This document shows positions 22,013 through 35,140 of a DNA stretch of 64,000 bases, in pieces. The notes under the pieces are model-generated. The model saw only the letters and a list, made by a program, of their open reading frames with translations, ran no database searches and had not been told where the DNA came from. Position 1 is the stretch's first letter. Every line of letters begins with the position of its first letter. The stretch covers positions 25,890 to 89,889 of the forward strand of contig FMBT01000461.1 in the NCBI GenBank assembly GCA_900095095.1, given 5' to 3'. Both the position numbers and the translations under genes were made by a program. The stretch is from Fragilariopsis cylindrus CCMP1102. Lineage: Eukaryota > Bacillariophyta > Bacillariophyceae > Bacillariales > Bacillariaceae.

Positions 22013-23287
22013 ATGGAATCATCACCAGCAGCTAGTAGCACGGAAATTATGAAGGATGATACTGCTCATACAAGTAGTGCAATCGCAGCAGCAGAAGCAA
22101 CATCAACCGCAACAGCAACCACCGCAGCAACAACATCAAACCCCGCAGCATCATCAACATCACTATCATTATTATCAGAACAAGATCATGCAGTGTATGG
22201 TACATTGAATAAAGAATTAGCGGATGCATTAGCCGAACAAATTACAATTGCTATACGGAATGGTGTTGATTCACTTCCACTTCTGGATGATGATTGTTAT
22301 CGTAAAAGTAGTAATACTAGTAGTACTGATACTAGTAGTCGTACTGCGAAAGAACAAGAGAAGAAACAGGATGATGAGGATCACCAAGACGAGAACACGA
22401 ACGATAACGATGCAAACAAGAAGACACCCAAACAAAATTTATGTCATACCTTAAAGTATAAATTTATACGGAATGTGGATGTCTTAGAATCGTATTGTGC
22501 TCATCATCTCTTTACATTAAAAAAACATTTACCGGCACGTCGGAAACGGATTGTTTCCACTATAACTTTAACTGGTGGTGCATCATTATCATCGTCCGAA
22601 CACGAACAAGAACAAGAACAACAAAAAAGTAAGGAACAAGAAGAAGAACAACAAGAAGAAGAAACAGATCATTCTCCAACAACAATTATTCGTTCGAAAA
22701 ATGAATTACCATCGTCCAAGGAAATAGCAAATCTTATGAATGAAGTATCCACACTACAACTACAATTAGAATTAATACGAAAAGAACGAAATGAATTATT
22801 AGTTTTACAAGAATCAACAACACGTGCGGAAGTATATGTCAATGACATAACGAATGCAACAACAAGTGCTAGTGCTAGTGCAAGTGCTACAACCTCAATT
22901 CAAAAAACAGAAAAGGTTGTAACAGATGGGAATACTATTGGTAGATTAGCAGAGGAAGCAAAAAATATGATTCAAAAATTAGATACTACAACAACAACAA
23001 ATACTACAATGAAGAAACGTGGTAACAATGGACATGGAAAAGATGGCGATGATAATGATGGCGAAGATGATGATGATCATTTTGATTTTGAACAACAAGA
23101 CCACAATAATGGAAGTAGTAATAAACGATTAAAAAAACCATTATCAATGAAGGAAACATACGAACAGGATAAGAAACAATTGGGTCTATCATTAAATGCT
23201 AATGCTAATGCTAATGCTAATGATGGTTTAAATACAATTAAAGATATGTTATTATTGTCGAAAGAAGAAGAATCAAAATCAAAATAG
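22013..23287 (+). CDS. Coiled-coil nuclear protein, possibly Mis12-like kinetochore subunit
   Basis: An intact single-exon frame of 424 residues starting at the first ATG after the microsatellite. Low-complexity Ala/Thr start, then VYGTLNKELADALAEQITIA, a conserved-looking block YKFIRNVDVLESYCAHHLFT, acidic Gln/Glu-rich linkers, a predicted coiled coil (SSKEIANLMNEVSTLQLQLE, then RKERNELLVL), and an acidic tail with basic patches. The order of a helical N-terminus, an R-N-x-x-x-L-E-x-Y-x-x-x-x-x-F block and a coiled coil recalls Mis12/Mtw1 proteins of the kinetochore. That is a weak resemblance judged by eye; an unrelated coiled-coil protein is equally possible. Confidence 0.65.
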   Translation: MESSPAASSTEIMKDDTAHTSSAIAAAEATSTATATTAATTSNPAASSTSLSLLSEQDHAVYGTLNKELADALAEQITIAIRNGVDSLPLLDDDCYRKSSNTSSTDTSSRTAKEQEKKQDDEDHQDENTNDNDANKKTPKQNLCHTLKYKFIRNVDVLESYCAHHLFTLKKHLPARRKRIVSTITLTGGASLSSSEHEQEQEQQKSKEQEEEQQEEETDHSPTTIIRSKNELPSSKEIANLMNEVSTLQLQLELIRKERNELLVLQESTTRAEVYVNDITNATTSASASASATTSIQKTEKVVTDGNTIGRLAEEAKNMIQKLDTTTTTNTTMKKRGNNGHGKDGDDNDGEDDDDHFDFEQQDHNNGSSNKRLKKPLSMKETYEQDKKQLGLSLNANANANANDGLNTIKDMLLLSKEEESKSK

Positions 23288-24665
23288 TAACAACAACTAC
23301 CAAAAATATAATATAAAATTATTTACTACTGTACTGTAATCACCCACTCAACTCAGTTATGTGAAAATAAAAGTCACTACGGTAGGAGGAGAACAAAAGA
23401 AAGAAAAAGAAAAAAAATGAAAGGGGGAACGAAAAGAAAATATACCACACAGCAGCACAGGCAGGTAGGCAGAAAGACTTACTTCCTAATGTTAATAATA
23501 CAATGTTAAATTGTTTTTAAGAAAAAAAATTACATTATATTTACAGTATACACTACTACTACTTATTATACAATAGGATATAAGTATTGCCTACAACAAC
23601 ATGTATGTGCCATACTATTTTAGGGGTATGTTCATATTCATCCAATATAAATCGAAAATCCTATTGTTTCCCTATCCCTCCACGACCTTTTCCTACCAAA
23701 AAGAGAGGTGTGCGTTTGGATATGGAAAGGTGCAGCGTTAAGTATGACTGGGTGGGTGGTGAATGAGCGATGCCAATCTCTGATGGGATTGATCCATGTC
23801 ATCTTGGAAGGATAATTGTATATGGGAACACACAATGTACAGTAAATTATTATCTCAGTAGGTTTTTTTTTTTTTAATTGAAGAATTCTATTAAATAAAG
23901 TACTAGATGAAGTTGAATTAATTTACTGAAAGAGATTAAGTATGACTGGCTGATCCATTAATCAAGGCAAAAGGGCCTATTGGAACATCATCGCATGAAA
24001 TCATCTTCATCATCAACATCGACATCGACATCAACATCAACAGCGACTAGCGACGAGCGATGTATTTTACTGACAAGCAGAGTTGTCACTATTTAATACG
24101 AGTGATACTAAAGTTCCATATGCGGTACGGAGATCTTTCTTTGCCATTACCAAATGACATTTTTTAAATGTATACTCCGCCTTTTACATACGCGTGATGA
24201 GCACGATCTCGAAAAACGCATCCCTACAAAAGATCTTCGCGCTCACTTTTGTATGTACTTAAGGCACTGAAGTACTTGAAGGAACATTGCACAGTACACT
24301 TGTGTACAGTATTGTGTTTTCGCACGAGTCCTAATTGGATCTTTCTTTTTGTGCGTTGGGTGTGATGTTAATGTTACTATCAATTGATTGTTGTTGAGTT
24401 TGTTGGGTGTTTGTTGAGTTTGTTGGGTGTTTCAGTTCGTTGTTGATCACGACTGTACTACAGTGTGTGCATTTTCTCACATTTCCAACGATTCATCATA
24501 ATAATCAAGCAGAGGAAGATTCGATTCCATATACATCATCATAAAACTTTTACAGTGTACAATAATAAACAGACCACTTTCTTACTACATTTTAATGTTA
24601 AGAGTTGTATTACTACATCTACAGCAGTAGAACAATACAGCAATACCACTTACAAGATAACAATC
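23288..24665. other. Intergenic region upstream of ferric reductase
   Basis: About 1.4 kb. It includes a GTTTGTTGGGTGTTT direct duplication near 24395-24435 and CACAGTACACTTGTGTACAG near 24292, an imperfect inverted repeat. It should contain the ferric reductase promoter; no known iron-responsive element was recognised. Confidence 0.35.
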
Positions 24666-25372
24666 ATGTTCGACGAAGAACAAGCAGTCGTTGAACTTTC
24701 CGCAAAAGGAAACGGAGATAACTGCGAACAAAGTGAGATCAACGGTGATGATGGGTTTCGTATCAGCAATAGCAATATTAACAGCAACATTAAGAGCAAC
24801 AGCAAGAGCAACAACAGCAACGATATCAAACGATATACCGAAATACCAAAAGGATCATTCGATACCAATCGTATTGGGAATGCTATTGCTATCTGGACAT
24901 TAATTCTGGTTTGGTTTTGGATATCAATGTATTGGATTCTAGTATATGTTCCTTTCCCACCTATGGGTGCCGGTTCTGAAGACAATGTATTCGCTTATTC
25001 AGATTATGTTGTTAAACCCATCGCAGAAAAAGTACGTCCATTCATTCAATAATTTCGATACAAACATGATTTATTTGATGATAGCACGACAAAAACTTCT
25101 TACGCCTTTGTTCCTCATCGTCTCCCTTTGTCTCTCCTACTTATTATCATCTTCTTTTTTTTTTACGAAGCTTTGTCCATTAACGTCCCCTGATAAACAT
25201 GGCACAGAATGTGTGTGGTATTATCCAGCTTTTGCAGCCTTTACGGTCGTTGCATTACTAGTACGCAAAACAACATTCCGACCAAGAAAGCTAACGGGAC
25301 TACGACTTGCAGGAGACTTTGATTTTCTTTCCTTCGGTAAATGTTCTCTTGTTCTTGTTCTTCTTGTTCTTC

Positions 25373-25410
<38 letters not shown>

Positions 25411-28400
25411 TTGCAATACATAATATATTATAAAATATCTTATTTACTTCAATCTCATCTATACAAATATCTTTATTTTTTCTAATAATTTATGCTACAC
25501 AACGTCCTACTTTTGACCGCATTATATCGTCATTCTAGCATACATTGCAATCGGTATACCTCTTCTCATTTACTTTTGCTTCTACATGTACAAGAAATGG
25601 CCGCTCCGTGAAGACATGACCGATACAGAATTTTTAGCGGATATATTTGGTACATTCGCGAACAGAATTGGCTTTGTAAGCGTTTGGTGTTTAACATTCT
25701 TTATGATTCCTGCAACACGACATGGTCCAGTTCTTGCTGTTCTAGGATGGCATCCATACCATGCGATGACTGTTCATATGTGGTGTGGTTGGGCTGCGAT
25801 CGCAACAGCATACCTTCATACATTCTTTTACATACTCAAGTATTCAGTTGGTGATTATCACAAAGAAGCACCAGGACAGCGTGGATGGAACTACTTCTTT
25901 CCACCCCCTATGTGCTTTGTACCTTCTCACTACAGTGAAGGAACAAATGAAGATGGTACACCAATGCCACCGGAAGGTTATAAGCATTGTAAAAAAATGC
26001 TTGCAGGATTTTTTGGAACGATTGCATTATCATTCCTTACAGTACTTACAATCTGCAGTATGAAATTATAAGAAGAAACCAGTATACTGTATTTTATTTT
26101 GCACATATCTTGTGGTAAGAAATTAAGAATACGAAAGCGAATCGAAGAACCCTGCAAATTGGAAAAAGTTCTCATGTCTGTATTATCAACTATACATCTC
26201 TCTCTCTCTCTTCTCTCTATGTATCTTTTACTTATAACGAAAATGATAAAAAGCGCACCGATGTTCCTTCTATTCCTTATATTGCATTATGGAAGGGCTA
26301 TCACATACATTTGGCCGTCGTTGTTTTATTATTTCGCAACTCAAACACCATTTTTAATGCAACACTGGAGATATACTGTATACAATTATGGACTAAAGAT
26401 TACGGATGTTATGGATATTCCCTGTGAAAAATTGGATACTAATGACGATGAAGATGATAACGAAGCATCTACTGTTTCGACCGAAGCATCTACTGCTTCG
26501 ACAATGACACGGATCAAAGCAATCTTTTCACCGAAATCAATTGATTGGCTCGACGAGAAGATTAACAGAAGAGGATCATTAGCTAAGCCTGTGGAACATT
26601 GTATTAGCTTTGCTTTTGAAATTTCAGAAGAAGGAGCCGATCAGTTTTACCCCGGGCAATATGGAAACATTTGGTGCCCAGATGCGAGTATGAAGTCACA
26701 TCCGTTTTCGATTACACACGTTCCGGGCAAACGTAGTCAATTGCGGATTATTTTTCGTGTGTTCGGAAAGTGGACCGATCTATTGGCACGAAGTTTGATC
26801 CAACTTCCATGTCCTGGACATCAACAAGAACTCCTCCCGATTCCCAAAATTATGATGGATGGATTCCATGGTCCTTCTCATCTTGTTGGAAACGCCACTC
26901 AATCATGATAAGGTACAGTAAAATCTCAATTATATCCTCTCGACCCCCTAGTGATGCCATATCGCATCAAGTTGTATAATCTTTCTCACACAATTTCGTT
27001 TATGCACTTCAACTTTTAACATAACTGCTTTCCTTCTTCTTAATATCAAAGGTCATTCTTGTAGTAGCCGGAATTGGTATAACGGCATTCTTATCCATGT
27101 TGACTGAAATGATCGAATTGCTTTGCTTCAACGAAGATGGCATGTTTATCAAGATGGACGAGATTGAAGGTATCCCTCAAACTAAGAGAATTGAGCTTCA
27201 TTGGACAGTTAGAGACCCTAACCTCGTTAAGTATATTACCGATGAATATTTCCTACCTCTCATGCAAAAGGCATCAAGAAAAGAAAGAAATGGCGAACTC
27301 AATCATGACGGAAAACAAGATCTATTTCAAGGAGCAAGCTGTCATATTCACATCCATGTAAGTTTGTTCTCTCTATTTGATGCGGGGTATGTTACCTTAC
27401 AAACTTTTTGACTATATATATATGGTTCAGTCGTCTCAATTTTTTGTCGAATTCACGTTATCGTGCACTTTTCTCCTGTATTATTATGTGATAAACACAA
27501 CAGAGAACCGGAGATGCTGGAGCAAAATGCGAAGCTGTCGATTGCAATTCGCTTTGGAACGATTTCTGTGACAAGCCAGAGCGTGGTAACAAACAAGTCG
27601 ACTTTAGCCTAATTGGAACGTTTGGATCGCCTTGGCATCCGTACCGTTTCTCATTTGGTCGATGGTCAACGTTTTACGAGCATATACCTTCCATTTCTAT
27701 GTTTGTTGCCATCTTTTGGTGCTCGTACGCATTTTCCGGGCAGGTTCGTTATTGGTTAGGTAATAACTTTTATAGTCTTCCAGATGCAGTAAATAATGCT
27801 GCTCAAGCCTGGGAATTCTTTCCGATTCTGTTGTTTTCTTTTGTCTTTGCTTTTATTGGACACGTATTGATGGATTGGAAACAAAATCTTGCTGCCAAAA
27901 ACAAAAGACAGTCCCCTGACGAAGTAAGTTCATAGTTAAGATCGTAGGCTTGTTGATCTCTGCAGCATTTATTTATCTAAAATATCTGATAGTATTTGTC
28001 TCACACAGTACTCTGCGTATGTATTGTCGCATCCCATCACGATCGTCTTTTTACCTAAAAGACGACATCGTCGCCGCCGTCATCGTTTATTCAAATTTCT
28101 ACGGTTGATGATGAGATGTTGTCTTCTGACGTCGTCCAAACTAAGATCTTGTCCATTAATTCTACGGCCGGCAGACCAACATTTGAAAAGATGTTATTGT
28201 ACAACGGTCATGATCACGATAACGTGGACGAGGACGATAATGATAATGATAACGATAACGATAAAAGCATACATAACAGTACTGGAATATTCATGTGTGG
28301 CCCAAGTGGGATGATTGATTCCTGTAAAAAAGCTACTCCTGGAGGATTGGCGAGTTGCAATACTAAAAGAGGTGAAAGGATTCAAAATTTCTTTAACGGA

Positions 28401-28439
28401 AACAAATTCGTATTTTACGAAGAAAAATTTTCTTGGTGA
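24666..28439 (+). CDS. Ferric-chelate reductase / NADPH-oxidase family, seven exons
   Basis: A plasma-membrane flavocytochrome moving electrons from NAD(P)H through FAD and haems to extracellular ferric iron; about 955 residues. Exons: 24666-25031, 25171-25336, 25539-26114, 26254-26912, 27052-27357, 27504-27923, 28062-28439; each intron is GT-AG with consistent phase. The ferric-reductase membrane domain has candidate haem histidines in GWHPYHAMTVHMWCGW, YLHTFFY and FAHILC/LHYGR. HPFSITHVPG is the FAD-binding motif; ILVVAGIGITAFLSML and FMCGPSGM are the NADPH-binding motifs. The last exon has an Asp-rich insert between them. Two frame breaks: 26063-26065 (one A short) and about 26896-26905 (one base extra). 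Family members in diatoms respond to iron limitation; that is general knowledge, not visible here. The TGA stop is at 28437. Confidence 0.9.
25374..25411. repeat. GT dinucleotide microsatellite in ferric reductase intron 2
   Basis: About 17 GT units in the 25337-25538 intron, near its 5' splice site. Length polymorphism is likely. Confidence 0.9.
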
Positions 28440-29087
28440 AAGAAGAGATCAATTAAGCTGTTACTGTATGTTAAATCATACACGATACCCAATGTTAGGA
28501 AAACGATGGCTATAATACATAGGCCATTGATGTTAGTGAAAGTAAATGTTGTCCTATAAACGTGTCATGTAGAATCGGAATTATAGATGACCAGTTGAAG
28601 TCGAAGCACAAATAAGAGAAGTGTATCAGAGTTACAGATGACCAGTTAAAGTCGAAGCACGAATAAAAGAAGTGTCCGCCGAACCGCTAATGTATATGTA
28701 TAAGGCGAAGTGATGTTACGAATAACGTTGTATACGAAGTTACTGTTTACCGCAATACCAAAATACAAGAAAAGAACAGACTACGAGAAATGAACTATCT
28801 CTCTCTTTTATTGTTGATGAATTGTAGTAACCATAGACTAATTAAACAAGTGTGTTAATAACAACCTTTTGCAATTGAACAACCGTTGTATTGCAATAGC
28901 AGTATTCATAGAGATATCTACAGAAAGAATAATCACCATCCGTAAGGTAGGTCCGTATTCAAGAAGGGTACTAGATTTTTTAACATATAATAAGGTTCAT
29001 ATTATCATTATCGTGTTGTTCTATAAATGAGGACATACGCGAACAGCTCTCATCATATTCGTTTTATTATCTCTTCCATATTTACGT
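28440..29087. other. Intergenic, convergent 3' ends
   Basis: About 650 bases between the ferric reductase stop and the aquaporin stop. Holds a 52-base tandem duplication (28580-28683). No gene seen. Confidence 0.4.
28580..28683. repeat. 52-base tandem repeat, two copies
   Basis: AGATGACCAGTTGAAGTCGA and AGATGACCAGTTAAAGTCGA start the two units at 28584 and 28636. Lies in the 3' flank of the ferric reductase. Confidence 0.75.
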
Positions 29088-30435
29088 TTACTCATACGCG
29101 TGAGGAACAGCATCATCTGTAACGGCCTCTTCTCCGGTATTCTTCGCATCTTCATCATAAATTCGTGGAACTTGACCCTCAACGTCTTTGTCGTCGTCAC
29201 CACCAGCAACATCATCATCTTTCTTCGCTTTTCCAGCATCATCCTCCTCCTCAGCAAAAATGAATTTGTATGTTGCTGTTGCAAGAATACTACCAACAAA
29301 TGGTGCTGTATAAAATACCCACCAACCACGTTGCCAGTAATTTAAACCACCCATACTATCAACGACCATCGGACCAAGTGACCGTGCTGGATTAATACCA
29401 CAACCAGTGTATGGAATCAAGATAAGATGTGCAACCAGTACAGCCCAGCCAATTGCAATTGGTACAGCATTCCCGCCAGTTGATTTGGTATGTACAGCAG
29501 CCTGTAATACAGTAAATACTAATAGGTATGTGCCCATAAGTTCAATTAAAAATGCACACCCAGATGAGACACGAATATCAACTGTATTAACACCTAATCC
29601 GAATGCTGGACCATATCCTTCACCATTTGGTAATTCAGAAGCACCACATACACCACTTATTTGTGCTTCTAAACCAGCTGCAGTTATTGTATCACAATTT
29701 GCTGTCAATGATGCGTTACAACCCCATAAAATTAATGCACCGAAGATCGCACCTAAACATTGTGCAACCATATAAAGTAATCCAGCTGTAATGCTTTGTA
29801 ATCTTAAAAGCATAAAAGACAAGGTCACTTCGCGATTGAAATATTCGATAAGTATGATTGGTATGTTAGAAGTTGTCAAGTGAAATTTTAGAAAGGGCGA
29901 ATGGTATCTTCAGACGCCGGGAGTACTTACCAGCAGGATTGATATGTCCACCAGAAATATGTCCAATTGAATACGCTAGTACCGAAATTGTAATACCAAA
30001 TGCAAGAGCGATACCGACAAGCGCTCTGTGTATTGCAATTTAGTTAATAAAAAGGGGTTGGTCTGAGTTGTTTAGTTTACTGGAATGTTTGTGACGACAA
30101 TTTCAAAACATCAACACGAACAGAACTAAATAAATAAATTACAAATCACATTGCTGTCGTGTCGCAATTTCTATCATCTACCTCACTCTCTCATTCCACA
30201 CACAAACACACACACAACAACAAAACGAAAACAAAACATCAATGTACGGTACACTTCTTCTTCTTCTACAGTATATTACAGTACATTACAGTACGGTATC
30301 TTACCCAGGATCAAGGAGTAACGCGGTTGGTGTCCAACGATTTGATGATACAGCTGCACCACATCCAGCCCATACAAATAAGGCAGTTGCAACAAATTCA
30401 GCAGCAAGCTGACGATAATTCCAATCTGTTGCCAT
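29088..30435 (-). CDS. Aquaporin (MIP family), three exons
   Basis: A water or small-solute channel of 321 residues. Exons 30435-30305, 30025-29931 and 29827-29088 join in phase at GT-AG sites. First helix [18 protein letters not shown]; first NPA box [11 protein letters not shown], split by the second intron exactly at Ala/Val; second NPA box [14 protein letters not shown], with the arginine of the selectivity filter. Typical MIP helices lie between. The C-terminal tail is long, acidic and Lys-rich ([17 protein letters not shown]), longer than in most plant aquaporins. The frame is intact. Subfamily and substrate cannot be set from sequence alone; it may sit in the plasma membrane or an inner membrane. 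Confidence 0.93.
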
Positions 30436-31506
30436 TTTATTTTTATTTCTTTTCAATGACTTTTTAATATCTTTTATGATGATTATTATGTGCAACTGAG
30501 TTATGTGACTTTTTGTTTTTCCGTACTCTAGTAACAGTAACTTAGCTGTTTGTTTGTGCTTGTTACTTGTAAAGATAGGAAGAAAATGTGCGAATTCTTT
30601 GTTATGGTAAAATTGTATGTGTTGCCTGTAATTTGAAAGTATGTTATGCGCAGTCATACATAACGATCAGCAGTCATTAGAAGAAAAAAAAATCAATAGT
30701 AAAAAATGACACATCTTTAGATTCCTTCATTTTTCCCAATACCGTTAATGTAAAAACGGCGAAAAAGTGTGGACGTGATGTCAATAGATCGCTTCAGTAG
30801 GTTCAGAACGTTCTTCTTTTTAACGAGCCTACGTACAGTACATAAGAAATTGATATTTAAAATTCAAGCGCGGACAAAGCACAGAAAATAAAAAGAATAT
30901 ATATTATAAATATTTTTCAAAAAAGGAATCTTCTTCGTGAAGGGCAAACCTAGTCAATTCAAAATGGGAAATTTATATAAAGGTATCTCAACTGAACGGA
31001 CTATGGTTTTGTAGGTACCTTTAGGTTTCAATTATGATATTATACTACTGTATCATAGGAGAAAGAATAGTACTGTAAGTACCTTTAGGACTATTATAAT
31101 AATAAGAAATAATAGTAAAAAGAAGAGGACCTTGTACCAACTTTTTCTAGTAGTACACAGTCAGGTTGGTGTGCCATTGATTGAAGTCTGAATTAGATCT
31201 AATACTCTATTATTTTATATCAATAGGAGTAATATATAATCATATTGAAAGTAGTCTACACGTGCGCAGATTGCTTCATTCTGACCTCTTGTTTCAAACT
31301 TGGATTTACTACAGGCAACACACATTAACTTTTCTATTTGGGGGTTTTCCTAAGAACTAGTGTTTTTAATTAACTATATATATTTTCTGTCCCTAAAAGT
31401 GTAAATGGTTATGATTAATAATTGCCCCAAAATTGGCATAGAGGGACACAAAAATGTATTTGGGGACAAAATATTTCATACAAAAATATTGTTTTCATGT
31501 ACTACG
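30436..31506. other. 1.07 kb intergenic region before element copy B
   Basis: AT-rich, with repeated GTAAGTACCTTTAGG-like words (near 31013 and 31076). No gene seen. Confidence 0.35.
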
Positions 31507-31509
31507 CTA

Positions 31510-32320
31510 GTACTATTTGAAAGGGTTGTAGAGGACAACACCAAGTAGGCCGGGTGCACTAACATCCACATAGTATACTAGGACATTGTGTTGGCATCCT
31601 ACCACTTTTCTTTCCCTGTGGTTGAGGAATAAAATAATACATTACACTTTTATGGAAGACACAAAAATAACAAGATTTTGGATCAGAAATGAACACAAAA
31701 TATCTCATTTGAAAGGGTTGCAGAGGACAACACCAGCTGGATCAGGTGCACAAATATTAACATAGTGTACTAGAACATTGTGTTTGCCTCCTACCACTTT
31801 TCTATTCCTGTTCTTGAGGAATAAAATTCGTTTTGTAGTTGTTCCATGCGCAAAAAACAAGATTTTCAACCAAAATGAACCACAAAATATCTCATTTAAA
31901 AGGTTTGAAGAGGACAACACCAGCTGGGTCAGGTGCACAAACATTCACATAGTGTACTGGAACATTGTGTTTGTCTCCTACCACTTTTTTGTTCCTGTGG
32001 TTGAGGAATAAAATTCATTTTGCTGTTGTTGCACGCACAAAAATAACAAGATTTGACCAGGAATGAACAACAAAGTATCTCATTTGAAAGGGTTGTAGAG
32101 GACAACACCAAGAAGCTTTTCTGTTCCTGTGGTTGAGGAATAAAATTCGTTTTGCTGTAATGGCAGGGGCACACAAACAACATGATTTTGGACCAGAAAT
32201 AATGCACAACAAAAATTCTCATTAGAAACAGCTACAGAGAGGACAACACCAGATGGATCGGGTGCACAAATATCCACATAGAGTGTACTAGAATATTGTT
32301 TTTGCCTCCTACCATCCCTG
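31510..32320 (+). repeat. ~188-base subrepeat array, copy B left
   Basis: Unit boxes (AAGGGTTG or close) occur at about 31522, 31713, 31898 and 32087, giving a spacing near 188 bases, then a shorter last unit near 32226. Confidence 0.8.
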
Positions 32321-33779
32321 GTGGTTCATCATCACTTGGCTAAAGTAATTCTGATTGGTATCATTTTTATTTCCCAAATTTTCAAGTGGAGTTTGGTTAT
32401 ATTGAAATATTAAACAACTTTGAATAATAAGATGATGAAGAACTTTTCCATAGATTCTAGAACTAGAATGGTGCACCAAAATACCACCCAGTCATCCATC
32501 CTATACCCATAGGGGATGAACCAAGGGTCATGATCCCTCATACTTACCCTCCTTATTCTTGCCTCCAGAACACAAACATCTTGCATTTTGGCCAACATGT
32601 CATATTTCCATGCCCAAATGAAGTATCATTCATAAATAGGCTGCCACAACATCAAAACAAGGAATTGGACCATGGTTTGAACACCCGGATACCTTCCATA
32701 TATGCATATGGTCAAAATAAACCAACAATACTTGGAGGGAACAATAGAATAGACATAAAATAGCCCAAAATGCACACATTGCAAAAATATTTGAGATGCT
32801 ACAGCCCCCATACCAGGTATGCTGAGTCCCAAATAAAATAGCTAGGCATCAACCTAACTCATAAAGGTTTTGGATTATATCATTGCTTTAGGTAACCATA
32901 CATACATTTGGAGTGTCACGGGTCAAAACCCACCGCTATTATATTAGAACACAAAAAATGTCTAAGTGCCAAGTGTGGGTGTAATCAAGGCCTTGATGCA
33001 CCATCAATACAGACCTAATAACCTTGAAGGATTATATGGAGCTCATCATTGTACCTATGGATACAATGTACAACTATTGCTAGGGCTGTAGGGAGGTTAG
33101 GAAGGTGTCAGGGTGTGCTAAGCCCCCAAAAGGGTCATTTATCCCCCAAAACAGGTTTTCCAGCCCACATCAGCAAGGTCCTACCCATAGCTCGCCAAGT
33201 TTATATTGCCTTTGGTGTATACAGTCAACTCCATGTGCTTACTTTGGGATAATTCATCGTTTTGAGTGCGTACCATGTGAATCAGAGACCCTATTAATGG
33301 GGGCTTTAGGTGGGTTAGTTTATTTTACAAGTAAAAAAATTGGTGTTGGAGCATTTACCAACCAACAGTGACTATTTTAATTACTAATTACAGTCCTCAA
33401 TTGCTTCTTAAAAGATGAGATATTTTTGAAAACAGGGTTAAGCTACAACTACATCCAAAATAATGGTGGGTTGGGATGATGATGCTTCCCATTCACAAGT
33501 AATATGTTCTAGTGCGGACAGTGCATCAATAATTCTGTGTTCTAATTTACCTGGTGGTATGTGTAAATAAAGATAACAAAGAGCTGTGTTTTGGGCTATA
33601 ATCATACAGTATAGTGTGGGATGGTGTGTTCATTTCTTATTTTAGTATATATAGAAATGACAGTAACAAATACACGCTGTATAGATTTACCTTAACAAAA
33701 GTGGAATGGAAATGGTTGGTTGGTGTTTCAATGCAGCAGACACCAACATGCAGATATGGGTATGTTTTGAAATTTATTT

Positions 33780-34640
33780 CGCTGTTGTGCAAGATTCTGG
33801 TCAAGAATGAACAGCAAAATAATATCTCATATGAAGGAGTTGCAGAGGATAGGACAACACCAGCTGGGTCAGGTGCAGTAGGATTCACATAGTGTACTAG
33901 AACATTGTGTTTGCCTCCTACAACTTTTCTGTTTCTGTTTCCATTTCTGTTCCTGTGGTTGCGGAATAAAATTGTGGAAGGCACAAAAATAACAAGGATC
34001 AGAAATGAACTCAAAATATCTCATTTGAAAGGGTTGCAGAGGACAACACCAGCTGGGTCAGGTGCACTAACATCCACATACTGTACTAGAAGATTGTGTT
34101 TGCCTCCTACAACTGTTCTGTTCCTGTGTGTGGAATGAAATTCATTTCTCTGTTTTGGAAGGCACAAAAATAACAAGATTTTCAATCAAAATGAACACAA
34201 AATATCTCAGTTGAAAGGGTTGCAGAGGACAACACCAGCTGGGTCAGGTGCAGTAGCATTCATATACTGTACTAGAACATTGTGTTTGCCTCCTACAAAT
34301 GTTCTGTCCATGAATGCGGAATGCAATTCATTTCTCTGTTGTGGAAGGCACAAAAATAACAAGATTTTTGATCAGAAATGAACACAAAATATCTCATTTG
34401 AAATGGTTGCAGAGGACAACACCAGCTGGGTCAGGTGCAGTAGCATTCACATAGTGTACTAGAACATTGTTTTTGCCTGCTACAACTTTCCTGTTCCTGT
34501 GGTTGCGGAATAAAATTCATTTCTCTGTTGTTGAAGGCACAAAAATAACAAGATTTTTGATCAGAAATGAACACAAAATATCTCATTTGAAAGGGTTGCA
34601 GAGGACAACACCAGATTGGTTGGGATTACTAGCACCCATT
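33780..34640 (+). repeat. ~188-base subrepeat array, copy B right
   Basis: About five forward units with TTTGAAAGGGTTGCAGAGGA, then CAGCTGGGTCAGGTGCA and GAACATTGTGTTTGCC boxes. They are closer to each other than to the left array in wording, which suggests local homogenisation. Confidence 0.8.
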
Positions 34641-34976
34641 ATATCTATACCTACAAAGTCCACATAATGCTTAGGTTTCTATGGTGGTTATGAAGTTTGA
34701 GGGCTGCATTAACCAAAAAATTGGCAATTTAGGCCCCAAAACAGGGTTTTCTACTTTTGCGTGCACCTAAGCTGAATAATCAACACAAAGCTCCAAGAGT
34801 TAGTTCTTTTTGGTATTTATGGTGCACCTCATCCACATTTTGTGTGATGATTCACCTTTTTGAGCGTACTGTATGTCCACAAAAACTGCAAATGGGCCAT
34901 TTTTTGGGGTTATTTGATGTGTGCTGTGTAGTGTGTGAGCCTGCATTAGGAGATACCAGTAGGCTTAAGAGACTAA

Positions 34977-35140
34977 GGAATGTAACAGTTCTCCATCCAA
35001 TAGATCAATTGTTAACTTCAAAGTTTATTTCTCCAAAAATATGATTCTTTAGGTCTATTTACTTGATTGATGCTAAAGTTGTTATTATATAGTAGAATAA
35101 CAATTACTAGTAAAATTTGGGCATGATTTAGTTTTTATAT
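34977..35140 (+). repeat. 164-base element end module T in copy B
   Basis: Begins GGAATGTAACAGTTCTCCAT and ends GATTTAGTTTTTATAT. Nearly the same as 37631-37794 and, inverted, 5852-6012. Confidence 0.85.

Larger units (their letters stand above)
31507..35140 (+). mobile_element. Non-coding repeat element, copy B
   Basis: About 3.6 kb without a credible protein. Order: left terminus CTAGTACTATTTGAAAGG, about four and a half forward ~188-base repeats (31510-32320), core in reverse relative to copy A (32320-33450), a less clear stretch (33450-33780), about five forward ~188-base repeats (33780-34640), linker F forward (34640-34850), and end module T (34977-35140). Copy A, reverse-complemented, has the same outer order (repeats, core, ..., T) but its repeat-plus-F block is inverted. 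The element ends in GATTTAGTTTTTATAT; a partial duplicate of that end (35144-35171) follows. No target-site duplication was seen. Confidence 0.65.

Noticed and set aside
31507-35140. Element copy B as an LTR retrotransposon
   Set aside because: No gag, protease, reverse transcriptase or integrase wording in any frame, and the ends are not matching direct repeats.
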